This document shows positions 35,085 through 43,040 of a stretch of 64,000 bases of DNA, piece after piece; positions within the stretch are counted from its first letter, which is position 1, and the number at the start of each line of letters is the position of its first letter. The notes under the pieces are model-generated. The model was not told where the DNA came from. It ran no database searches and saw only the letters and a list, made by a program, of their open reading frames with translations. The stretch is taken from NCBI RefSeq assembly GCF_965229315.1, contig NZ_CBDDJA010000002.1:124001-188000 (forward strand), given 5' to 3'. This stretch comes from Pelomonas sp965229315. Lineage in GTDB: Bacteria; Pseudomonadota; Gammaproteobacteria; Burkholderiales; Burkholderiaceae_C. The translations under genes and the position numbers were made by a program.

Positions 35085-36098
35085 CTAGCGGCCGGCGAAC
35101 CGCGTGAGCGCCTGCTTGAGGGCGGGCGCCACGACCTCGGATGAATACCGCTCGACGATGATCTGCCGGCCCGTGCGGCCATAGGCCCGGGCCAGGCTGC
35201 GTTCGCGCAGCAGCATGGTCAGCGCATCGACCCAGTCATCCACGCTGCGCGCACCCAGGCCGCAATCGCCGGCTGCGAGCACGTCGGCATTCATGCCAAC
35301 CGGCGTGGCGACGACCGGAACGCCGCAGGCCATGTAGGTCAGCATCTTGAAGCTGCACTTGCCACGGGCCCAAGGGGTGTCCAGCAAGGGCATGATTCCC
35401 ACGCTCATCCCCTGGATGGCGGTGACCTCGTTGTCGGGCGACCACGGGATGTATTCGATGCGTTCAGGGGGAATGTGCGTGAACGTGGGCGGGCGGTCGG
35501 AGACGATACGCAGTCGCGCCTCCGGAAAGCGCTGCAAGACGGCAGCGAAGGCAGTCTCGATAGGCCGGAAGTATTCGTAGCCACCGCTCGTGCCCGACCA
35601 GCCGATGACGAGTTCATCGCTGGGGGGCGCTGGCGTGAAACGCCGGGTGTCCACCGCCGTCGGGACGATGGCGATGTTGGGGTTCCATCGCTCGAAGTTC
35701 TCGGCCAGATAGCTGTTGCCGCAGATGACACCGGCGCACAGGCGCGCAAGCTTGGGGGCGAAGCGGCCCGGCCGGTAGAGCCAGATTGCGTCGTCCACGT
35801 CCAACACGCGCGGTGCGCGCGTCAGCGGCTCCAGCGTCACGTACTTGGACAGCATCTCGCGCTGCAACCAAGTCATGTCGAAACCGTGCGAGCGCACGAT
35901 GCCCGGCAGCCGGGCCGCGAGCGTGGCCACGCCCCACAAAGGGCGGGCGAGCCGGCTGCGCGGCGGGTACATGCCCAGCGGCGCGGCGAACTCGGTCAGA
36001 TCGACGCCGAGAGCCTGCAGCGCGGGAATATGCTGCCGGATCCTGAAGCGGGCGCCCGGGACATTTTCTCCGCCGGTGAAGGCGGCAACTTTCAACAT
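35085..36098 (-). CDS. Glycosyltransferase, GT4-like (GT-B fold)
   Basis: 337 residues. The C-terminal GT-B domain is recognisable (ELVIGWSGTSGGYEYF, then FKMLTYMACGVPVVATPVG with the conserved Glu/Cys region and VDALTMLL). The N-terminal domain has VLDVDDAIWLY. Such enzymes add a sugar from a nucleotide donor to a surface glycan or lipid carrier. It follows a methyltransferase gene by 19 bases. No further polysaccharide genes are near, so the acceptor is unknown. Confidence 0.85.
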   Translation of the reverse strand: MLKVAAFTGGENVPGARFRIRQHIPALQALGVDLTEFAAPLGMYPPRSRLARPLWGVATLAARLPGIVRSHGFDMTWLQREMLSKYVTLEPLTRAPRVLDVDDAIWLYRPGRFAPKLARLCAGVICGNSYLAENFERWNPNIAIVPTAVDTRRFTPAPPSDELVIGWSGTSGGYEYFRPIETAFAAVLQRFPEARLRIVSDRPPTFTHIPPERIEYIPWSPDNEVTAIQGMSVGIMPLLDTPWARGKCSFKMLTYMACGVPVVATPVGMNADVLAAGDCGLGARSVDDWVDALTMLLRERSLARAYGRTGRQIIVERYSSEVVAPALKQALTRFAGR

Positions 36099-36117
36099 GG
36101 TGGACGGCGCAATCAGG

Positions 36118-36942
36118 TCAGGTCTTGTCGAAGACGAATTCGTTGCAACCCATGCGACCGCCCACGGTCCGGAGTTTTTCGAGTCGGAAACCGTGCCGCT
36201 TGTAAAAGTCGAAAATCTCTTCGGGCTTTGAAACCTCGAAGGGATATCCGCCCAGCCAGTCGTGCAGATCGTGCCAGGGGTTCATGCCGCGATCATATTT
36301 TTGGCCACGCGCCAGTTTCAGCAGAATGCTGGGCAGCATGGGATAAATGGCGTGGATTGCGAAGATCAGCGGCCGTGTGATTTTCAGCCTGTTGTATGCG
36401 CGCTTCATGGCGGTCCAGTAACGGCTGGCAAAGGGCTGATAGTTGTACAGCGCGATGAAGAGCTTGCCATCGTCGCGCACCGGCAGAGTCGCGTTCTCTA
36501 GCGCCAGCCACATGTTTCCGGTGTGGTGGAGCACGCCCCACGAATAGACGATATCGAACTTTCCTAGGCCGTTGACGTAGTCGACGTCCAATGCGGAGCC
36601 CGTTTGGATGTGCCAGTTCGTGTCGTCCTTGAAGAATCGGTTCTTCAGTTCCTGCGTGCAGGCCACGGACTGCGGGTCGTAATCAAAGGACATCACGGCG
36701 GCGCCCAGGCGCCGCGCCGCCAGCGAAAACAGGCCGCTGCCGCTGCCGATGTCGAGAAAGGTCTTGCCGGCCAGGTCGGAGATCGCCAGCATCTTCTTCA
36801 GGCTTGCCTCTGCTTCGAGGATCTTTTGCTCGTTCAGGGTGCGCAGGAAGCGTGCCCAATTGGCGCCGAACTCATAGCGATCACCTGATTTCAGTTCCTC
36901 GGCATGAGAAGCATCCGTGCGAACAGGCGAGATGTGGGACAT
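36118..36942 (-). CDS. Class I SAM-dependent methyltransferase
   Basis: 274 residues. SAM-binding motif I is LDIGSGSGLFSL (about 63-74), followed by FDYDPQSV and DIVYSWGVLHHTGN. The C-terminal third (YWTAMKRAYNRLK ... HDWLGGYPFEV) is seen in methyltransferases associated with glycan synthesis. It is upstream of and probably co-transcribed with the glycosyltransferase. Its base composition is clearly lower in G+C than the genes around it, suggesting acquisition. Confidence 0.85.
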   Translation of the reverse strand: MSHISPVRTDASHAEELKSGDRYEFGANWARFLRTLNEQKILEAEASLKKMLAISDLAGKTFLDIGSGSGLFSLAARRLGAAVMSFDYDPQSVACTQELKNRFFKDDTNWHIQTGSALDVDYVNGLGKFDIVYSWGVLHHTGNMWLALENATLPVRDDGKLFIALYNYQPFASRYWTAMKRAYNRLKITRPLIFAIHAIYPMLPSILLKLARGQKYDRGMNPWHDLHDWLGGYPFEVSKPEEIFDFYKRHGFRLEKLRTVGGRMGCNEFVFDKT

Positions 36943-36991
36943 GGCAGTTGTGGTTTGAGGAATGAAAGTCGCCAGGGCGATGGCCGTGAGG

Positions 36992-38515
36992 TTACGGGGT
37001 CATCCCCGCGGCGCCCGGCAGGCCGCGCCTGAGCTGGATTGCCTCGGCCATATGAGCGGCGCCGATGGCTTCGGCGCGGCCCAAGTCGGCCACGGTGCGG
37101 GCCACGCGCAGCACGCGGTGGAAGCTGCGTGCCGACCAGCCCAGGCGTTCTGCAGAGCGCTCCAGCAAGGCCTTCGCGGCGGGCTCCAGCGCGGCATGGG
37201 TGGCCAAGTTCTGCGCCTGCAACTGCGCGTTGGCGACGCCCTGGCGTGCGATCGCCTGTTCGCGTGCCGCCGCAACGCGTGCCGCGACGGCGGTGCTGCG
37301 TTCGCCCGGTGCCAGATCCTGCAGCTCGCGCGCCGGGATCATGGGCACCTCGATGAGCAGGTCGATGCGGTCCAGGAAGGGCCCGCTGAGCCGGCCCTGG
37401 TAGCGCGACACCTGGTCGGGCGTGCAGCGGCAGGCGCGCAAGGGGTTGCCCAGGTGGCCGCAGGGGCAGGGGTTCATGGCGGCGACCAGCTGGAAGCGCG
37501 CCGGGAACTCGGCCTGGCGTGCGGCGCGCGAGATCAGGATGCGGCCGGTCTCCAGCGGCTCGCGCAGCGCTTCCAGCGCCGCGCGCGGGAACTCTGGCAG
37601 CTCGTCGAGGAAGAGCACCCCGTGCTGAGCCAGCGAAATCTCGCCCGGCCGAGGTGGTGAGCCGCCGCCGACGAGGGCTACGCTGGAGGCCGAATGGTGG
37701 GGCGCGCGCATGGGGCGCTGTCCCCAGCGTGTGATGTCGAAGTGGCCTGCCAAGCTGAGCACGGCGGCGGACTCCAGGGCTGCCTCGTCGTCCAGCGGTG
37801 GCAGCAGGCTGGCCAGCCTCTGGGCCAGCATGGACTTGCCCGTGCCGGGCGGGCCCACCATCAGCAGGCTGTGGTTTCCGGCAGCGGCGATCTCCAGCGC
37901 GCGCTTGGGCGCGGCCTGGCCCTTGATGTCGGCAAGGTCGGGCAGGCCGGCCGGGCGCTCCCGTGGCAGGGCGGCCGCGCGGGGCAGGGTCTCGCCCTCG
38001 GGCTGCAGCGCGGCGACGACGTCGAGCAGGTGCCTGGCCTGGCGCACTACGAGCCCGTCGACGAGCGCGGCCTCGGCGGCGCTGGTCTCGGGCAGCAGCA
38101 GTTCGCGCTGCCCGCCGTCTTGGCGCAGCGCCAGCGCCATGGCGAGCGCGCCGCGCACCGGGCGCAGTTCGCCGGCCAGCGACAGCTCACCGGCACACTC
38201 GAAGCGTGCCAGCCGCGCGGCGTCGATCTGGCCATTGGCCGCGAGCAGGCCCAGCGCCATCGGCAGGTCGAAGCGGCCGCCTTCCTTGGGCAGGTCGGCC
38301 GGCGCGAGGTTGACCGTGATGCGCTTGTTGGTTGGAAAAGACAGCCCGCTGTTCTGCAGCGCCGCCCGCACGCGCTCGCGGGCTTCCTTCACTTCCGTGT
38401 CCGCCAGGCCCACGACGGTGAACGACGGCAGTCCGTTGGCCAGGTGCACCTCCACCGTGACCGGCGCGGCAGCCAGGCCGTCGAGGGCGCGGGAGTGGAC
38501 GGTGGCGAGGCTCAT
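36992..38515 (-). CDS. comM: ComM/YifB-family Mg-chelatase-like AAA ATPase
   Basis: 507 residues. The N-terminal ChlI-type domain (SLATVHSRALDGL) is followed by an AAA ATPase with Walker A GPPGTGKSM, Walker B VLFLDELPEF, sensor AMNPCPCG with the cysteine pair, and arginine finger region DRIDLLIEV, then the C-terminal Mg-chelatase domain. ComM is a hexameric helicase that aids branch migration during natural transformation. The ATG at 38515 gives the family start. Divergent from the torF operon with 260 bases between. Confidence 0.94.
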   Translation of the reverse strand: MSLATVHSRALDGLAAAPVTVEVHLANGLPSFTVVGLADTEVKEARERVRAALQNSGLSFPTNKRITVNLAPADLPKEGGRFDLPMALGLLAANGQIDAARLARFECAGELSLAGELRPVRGALAMALALRQDGGQRELLLPETSAAEAALVDGLVVRQARHLLDVVAALQPEGETLPRAAALPRERPAGLPDLADIKGQAAPKRALEIAAAGNHSLLMVGPPGTGKSMLAQRLASLLPPLDDEAALESAAVLSLAGHFDITRWGQRPMRAPHHSASSVALVGGGSPPRPGEISLAQHGVLFLDELPEFPRAALEALREPLETGRILISRAARQAEFPARFQLVAAMNPCPCGHLGNPLRACRCTPDQVSRYQGRLSGPFLDRIDLLIEVPMIPARELQDLAPGERSTAVAARVAAAREQAIARQGVANAQLQAQNLATHAALEPAAKALLERSAERLGWSARSFHRVLRVARTVADLGRAEAIGAAHMAEAIQLRRGLPGAAGMTP

Positions 38516-38600
38516 CGGTCGGCGAGCAGGTGCAGGCGCGGGTTGAAAAACCAGTCTAGCCGCGGGGTGTCTCGTCCGGGCCGGAGCTTTTCCCATGTGC

Positions 38601-38647
38601 GCACTTCAATGGTGCATCGGCGGCGCTGGTTGTGTTCGATTTGGTGC
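38601..38647 (+). promoter_or_regulatory. Two tandem NtrC-type enhancer sites
   Basis: The segment 38601-38615 reads GCACTTCAATGGTGC, with the GCAC-N7-GTGC spacing of the enterobacterial glnA NtrC site. A weaker copy (TGTTCGATTTGGTGC) at 38633-38647 is centred 32 bp away, three helical turns. Both lie upstream of a sigma-54 promoter, as nitrogen enhancers should. Confidence 0.65.
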
Positions 38648-38707
38648 GCTCGCCTGGGGCGGCGGTGCAGCCGGCCCGGATTCGTGCGGCACGGCGGCAT
38701 GCGGCGC

Positions 38708-38724
38708 TTGGCACGGAAGCTGCA
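38708..38724 (+). promoter_or_regulatory. Sigma-54 promoter of torF-glnK-amtB
   Basis: The segment TTGGCACGGAAGCTGCA has the -24 GG and -12 GC exactly 12 bases apart and matches the sigma-54 consensus at nearly every fixed position. The start point would be near 38735, 40 bases before the porin ATG. Confidence 0.85.
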
Positions 38725-38775
38725 AATGACCCACCGGACTTGGTTCTTACCCACTTTTCAACAGGAGATCCCGCC

Positions 38776-39504
38776 ATGAAGTTGTCCCCTTCGCTGCTCG
38801 TCCTGGCCCTGGCTGCGGTGGCACTGCCCGCGCTGGCCGACGAGCCGGCGCCGGACCCGCTGTCGTTCAATGTCGGCGCCGTGACCGAGTACCGCTATCG
38901 CGGCATCTCCCAGACCCGCCTGAAGCCCGCCCTGCAAGGCGGCATCGACTACGCGGACCCGAGCGGCTTCTACGTCGGTACCTGGGCCTCCACGATCAAG
39001 TGGATCAAGGACGCCGGCGGCGATGCCGACTTCGAGCTGGACCTGTACGGCGGCTACAAGACCGAGATCTCCAAGGGCCTGACGCTGGACGTGGGGGTGC
39101 TGCAGTACCTGTACCCCAGCAACAAGCTCAACCCGAGCGCCAACACGCTGGAGGTCTATGGCGCGCTGAGCTACGGGCCCTTCACGGCCAAGTATTCGCA
39201 CAGCACGACCAACCTGTTCGGCTTCCCGTCCAGCAAGAACTCCGGCTACCTCGACGTGTCGGCCAACGTCGACCTCGGCGACGGCCTGACGCTGACGCCG
39301 CACGTGGGCCACCAGACGGTCAAGCACAACTCGGCGGCCTCGTACACCGATTACTCGCTGACGCTGGCCAAGGACTTCGCCGGGCTGGTGCTCAGCGGCG
39401 CCATCGTCGGCACCGATGCGAACAAGACGGCCTATGCCAGCCCGGTGAACGGCAAGTTCATGGGCAAGACGACCTTCGTGGTCGGCCTGAAGAAGACCTT
39501 CTGA
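38776..39504 (+). CDS. TorF-family putative porin
   Basis: 242 residues, with a signal peptide cleaved after ALAD (about residue 22). The mature protein is a beta-barrel-like sequence of alternating strands with the family opening NVGAVTEYRYRGISQT and a C-terminal Phe (VGLKKTF) typical of outer-membrane barrels. It starts 16 bases before glnK-side genes and shares the sigma-54 promoter, so it may let nitrogen compounds through the outer membrane. The solute is inferred. An AGGAG site precedes the ATG. Confidence 0.88.
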   Translation: MKLSPSLLVLALAAVALPALADEPAPDPLSFNVGAVTEYRYRGISQTRLKPALQGGIDYADPSGFYVGTWASTIKWIKDAGGDADFELDLYGGYKTEISKGLTLDVGVLQYLYPSNKLNPSANTLEVYGALSYGPFTAKYSHSTTNLFGFPSSKNSGYLDVSANVDLGDGLTLTPHVGHQTVKHNSAASYTDYSLTLAKDFAGLVLSGAIVGTDANKTAYASPVNGKFMGKTTFVVGLKKTF

Positions 39505-39520
39505 TTCAAGGGAGCGCGAC

Positions 39521-39859
39521 ATGAAACTGATCACTGCCGTCATCAAGCCGTTCAAGCTCGACGAGGTGCGTGAGGCGCTGAGCGCGATCGGCGTGCAGGG
39601 CCTGACGGTCACCGAGGTCAAGGGCTTCGGCCGCCAGAAAGGCCACACCGAGCTGTACCGGGGCGCCGAGTACGTCGTCGACTTCCTGCCCAAGGTCAAG
39701 ATCGAGGCGGCCGTCAACGAGGACGTCGTCGAGCGCGTCATCGAGGCCATCGAATCCTCGGCGCGCACCGGCAAGATCGGCGACGGCAAGATCTTCGTGT
39801 CGCCGCTGGACCAGGTCGTTCGCATTCGCACGGGTGAGACGGGCAACGACGCCCTCTGA
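39521..39859 (+). CDS. glnK: PII nitrogen regulatory protein GlnK
   Basis: 112 residues, the exact family length. It senses 2-oxoglutarate and ATP/ADP and, when not uridylylated, plugs AmtB. The T-loop tyrosine is residue 51 in RGAEYVVDF, and the signatures GFGRQKGHTELYRG and GKIGDGKIFV are perfect. It lies directly before amtB under the same sigma-54 promoter, hence GlnK rather than GlnB. Confidence 0.97.
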   Translation: MKLITAVIKPFKLDEVREALSAIGVQGLTVTEVKGFGRQKGHTELYRGAEYVVDFLPKVKIEAAVNEDVVERVIEAIESSARTGKIGDGKIFVSPLDQVVRIRTGETGNDAL

Positions 39860-39890
39860 CCCAGACCGCAACACGTTGGAGCAAGCACAA

Positions 39891-41420
39891 ATGAAGAAAC
39901 TCCTCGCCGGCCTCGCCTTCGCGGCGGCCGCGCTCGTCCCGGTCGCTGTCTGGGCCCAGGACGCTGCATCCGCCCCTGCGGCCACCGCCGCTGTCGCCGC
40001 CGCCTCGGCGGTGGTCGACGCCGCGGCCTCTGCGCCGGCCGTGGCCGCCTCTGCCGCGGCCGAAGCAGCCTCCGCCCCGGCCCCCGTGCCCAACAAGGGC
40101 GACACCGCGTGGATGCTGTTGTCCACGCTGCTCGTCATCATGATGACGGTGCCCGGCCTCGCGCTGTTTTACGGCGGCCTGGTGCGCAGCAAGAACATGC
40201 TGTCGGTGCTGATGCAGGTCACGGTCGGCTTCTCGCTGATCGTCGTGCTGTGGGTGCTGTACGGCTACAGCTTCGCGTTCACCGAAGGCAACAGGTTCAT
40301 CGGCGGCACGGACCGGCTGTTCATGAAGGGCCTGTGGGACAACGTCGCAGGCACCTTCGCCACCGGCGCGACCTTCAGCAAGGGCACGCCGATGTACGAG
40401 ATCGTGTTCGCGGGCTTCCAGGCGACCTTCGCCGGCATCACCGCCTGCCTGATCATCGGCGCCTTCGCCGAACGCATGAAGTTCTCCGCCGTGCTCGCAT
40501 TCCTGGCGCTGTGGTTCACCTTCAGCTACATCCCGATGGCCCACATGGTCTGGTTCTGGATGGGCCCGGACGCCTACACGGCCGCGGGTGTCGTCGACGA
40601 GATGAACAGCAAGGCCGGCCTGATCTGGCAGTGGGGCGCGCTGGACTTCGCCGGTGGCACGGTCGTGCACATCAACGCCGCCGTCGCGGGCCTGGTGGGT
40701 GCCTTCATGGTCGGCAAGCGCATCGGCTACGGCAAGGAGTCGTTCACGCCGCACAGCCTGACGCTGACGATGGTCGGTGCCGCGCTGCTGTGGGTGGGCT
40801 GGTTCGGGTTCAACGCCGGCTCCGCGCTGGAAGCCAACGGCTTCGCGGCCCTGGCCTTCTTCAACACGCTGGCGGCCACGGCTGCCGCCGTGCTGGCCTG
40901 GTGCGTGGGTGAGGCGCTGCTGAAGGGCAAGGCCTCGATGCTGGGTGCCGCGTCGGGTGCCGTCGCCGGCCTCGTCGCGATCACGCCGGCCGCCGGCAAC
41001 GTCGGCATCGGTGGCGGTCTGGTCATCGGCATCGTCGCCGGCTTCGCCTGCCTGTGGGGCGTGACCGGCCTGAAGAAGCTGCTGGGTGCGGACGACTCGC
41101 TGGACGTGTTCGGCGTCCACGGTGTCGGTGGCATCGTCGGCGCACTGCTGACGGGCGTGTTCAACAGCCCGTCGCTGGGCGGCCCGAGCGCCGTCGGCGA
41201 CTGGGTCACGGCCACGGCCATCACGCCGGAGGCCTACTCCATCGCCACCCAGTTCATCGCCCAGGCCAAGGCCGTCGGCCTGACGCTGGTGTGGTCCGGC
41301 GTGGTGTCCGTGATCGCCTACAAGCTGGTCGACCTGACCATCGGCCTGCGTGTCACCGAAGAGGAAGAGCGCGAAGGCCTGGACATCTCGTCGCACGGCG
41401 AGACGGCCTATCACAAGTGA
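39891..41420 (+). CDS. amtB: Ammonium transporter AmtB
   Basis: 509 residues. A cleaved signal peptide and an unusually long Ala-rich periplasmic stretch (about 22-62) precede eleven helices of the Amt channel. The twin-His pore is represented by GGTVVHINAA and VHGVGGIVGALL, and the gate region by FAGITACLIIGAFAERM. It conducts ammonium/ammonia and is blocked by GlnK when nitrogen is plentiful. Third gene of the sigma-54-driven operon, followed by a strong terminator. Confidence 0.97.
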   Translation: MKKLLAGLAFAAAALVPVAVWAQDAASAPAATAAVAAASAVVDAAASAPAVAASAAAEAASAPAPVPNKGDTAWMLLSTLLVIMMTVPGLALFYGGLVRSKNMLSVLMQVTVGFSLIVVLWVLYGYSFAFTEGNRFIGGTDRLFMKGLWDNVAGTFATGATFSKGTPMYEIVFAGFQATFAGITACLIIGAFAERMKFSAVLAFLALWFTFSYIPMAHMVWFWMGPDAYTAAGVVDEMNSKAGLIWQWGALDFAGGTVVHINAAVAGLVGAFMVGKRIGYGKESFTPHSLTLTMVGAALLWVGWFGFNAGSALEANGFAALAFFNTLAATAAAVLAWCVGEALLKGKASMLGAASGAVAGLVAITPAAGNVGIGGGLVIGIVAGFACLWGVTGLKKLLGADDSLDVFGVHGVGGIVGALLTGVFNSPSLGGPSAVGDWVTATAITPEAYSIATQFIAQAKAVGLTLVWSGVVSVIAYKLVDLTIGLRVTEEEEREGLDISSHGETAYHK

Positions 41421-41486
41421 CGCCCGAGTGACCGACGAGTGATCTCCCTGCGGCCGGGCCTGCTCGCCGGCCGCCGCTCAAGTGGA

Positions 41487-41510
41487 GCCGCCCCTCGGGG
41501 CGGCTTTTTT
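41487..41510 (+). terminator. Rho-independent terminator of torF-glnK-amtB
   Basis: An 8-bp stem GCCGCCCC/GGGGCGGC with a two-base TC tip is followed by six T, about 65 bases after the amtB stop. Confidence 0.9.
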
Positions 41511-41626
41511 CATGGCGGTGGCGGCCTTATGCTGATCGCGCGCCAACGCGCCCGGCGCATCTTGTGTTCCGCCCGGCCGCCCCCAAGTGCGTCGCCCGGT
41601 CCGTCTGACTCTGAGATCATCCCGTC

Positions 41627-42892
41627 ATGGTTCCCCATCTGATCACCGCCCTGAGCGGCCCCATCAACGAGCTGGAGGCCCGCGTCCTGGAATCCATGCC
41701 GGCCACGGAACGCTGGTTCAGGCTGGAGTGGATGGAGCACACGCCCACGTTCTACGCGTCGGTGGACCTGCGCAACGCCGGTTTCAAGCTGGCGCCGGTG
41801 GACACCAACCTCTTTCCCGGCGGCTTCAACCACCTCACCGCGCAGATGCTGCCCCAGGCCGTGCAGGCGGCCATGGCGGCCATCGAGAAGATCTGCCCGG
41901 AGGCGCGCAACCTGCTTGTCATCCCCGAGACCGGCGCGAAGTGCAGCTTCTACCTGGACAACCTGGCCACGCTGGCGCGCATCTTCACGCAGGCCGGCCT
42001 GAACGTGCGCTTCGGCACGCTGGACACCACGGTCACCGAGCCCACCGAGTTGCCCATCGCCAACGGCGGCAGCATCACCCTCGAGCCCCTGGTGCGCAAG
42101 CGCGGCCGGCTGATGCTCAAGGGTTTCGATCCCTGCACCGTGCTGCTCAACAACGACTTGTCGGCCGGCACGCCGCCGCAGCTGATGGGCCTGCACGAGC
42201 AATACCTGCTGCCGCCGCTGCATGCCGGCTGGACGGTGCGGCGCAAGAGCCAGCACTTCCGCGCCTACGAGGAAGTGGCCAAGCGCTTCGGCAAGCTGCT
42301 GGGCATGGACCCCTGGCTGATCACGCCCATGTCCACCAGCGTGGACCTGCACGGCCGATCGGGCCTGGAGGCACTGCAGACCGCCGCCGACGCCCAGCTC
42401 ACCAAGGTGCGCCGCAAGTACAAGGAATACGGCATCAACGAGAAGCCCTTCGTCATCATCAAGAGCGACGTGGGCAGCTACGGCAAGGGCGTGATGACGG
42501 TGCGCGACGCCAAGGACATCGAGGCCCTGGCCGAGCACCTGCCCGAGAACCTCGGCCAGCAAGTCATCGTGCAGGAGGGCGTGCCCACGCACGAGCGCGT
42601 GCACGAGGCCGTGGCCGAGCCGGTCGTCTACATGATGGACCGCTACGTCGTGGGCGGCTTCTACCGCGTGCACGCCGGCCGCGGCATCGACGAGAACCTG
42701 AACACGCCGGGCGCCAGCTACGTGCCGCTGGCCTTCGCCGAATCGCCCCACCTGCCCCGTCCCGGCGAGAAGCCGGGCGTCAGTGCCCCCAACCGCTTCT
42801 ACATGTATGGCGTCATCGGCCGCCTGGCGATGCTGGCGGCCAGCTACGAGCTGGAGGCGACCGACCCGCAGGCCGAAGCCGAGGCGGCCTGA
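41627..42892 (+). CDS. gshA: Glutamate-cysteine ligase (betaproteobacterial type)
   Basis: 421 residues. First step of glutathione synthesis, joining glutamate and cysteine with ATP. It belongs to the short proteobacterial type seen in betaproteobacteria, with PVDTNLFPGGFNHL near the N-terminus, an ATP-grasp-like core (IIKSDVGSYGKGVMTV) and YVVGGFYRVHAGRG. gshB, often the next gene, is absent; kup follows. The ATG agrees with the family N-terminus. Confidence 0.92.
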   Translation: MVPHLITALSGPINELEARVLESMPATERWFRLEWMEHTPTFYASVDLRNAGFKLAPVDTNLFPGGFNHLTAQMLPQAVQAAMAAIEKICPEARNLLVIPETGAKCSFYLDNLATLARIFTQAGLNVRFGTLDTTVTEPTELPIANGGSITLEPLVRKRGRLMLKGFDPCTVLLNNDLSAGTPPQLMGLHEQYLLPPLHAGWTVRRKSQHFRAYEEVAKRFGKLLGMDPWLITPMSTSVDLHGRSGLEALQTAADAQLTKVRRKYKEYGINEKPFVIIKSDVGSYGKGVMTVRDAKDIEALAEHLPENLGQQVIVQEGVPTHERVHEAVAEPVVYMMDRYVVGGFYRVHAGRGIDENLNTPGASYVPLAFAESPHLPRPGEKPGVSAPNRFYMYGVIGRLAMLAASYELEATDPQAEAEAA

Positions 42893-43040
42893 CGGCGCGG
42901 CTGACGCGCCATTACGCCGCGAGCAGGGCGGGCGTCAAGCCCCGGCCCTGTGGTTTTGCTGCATTGCACCAATCACGGGAACCGGGCGCAGAATCCGCAC
43001 TTTCGAACAAACGCCACCCCAAGCCGGTGGTGCTCTCGAC

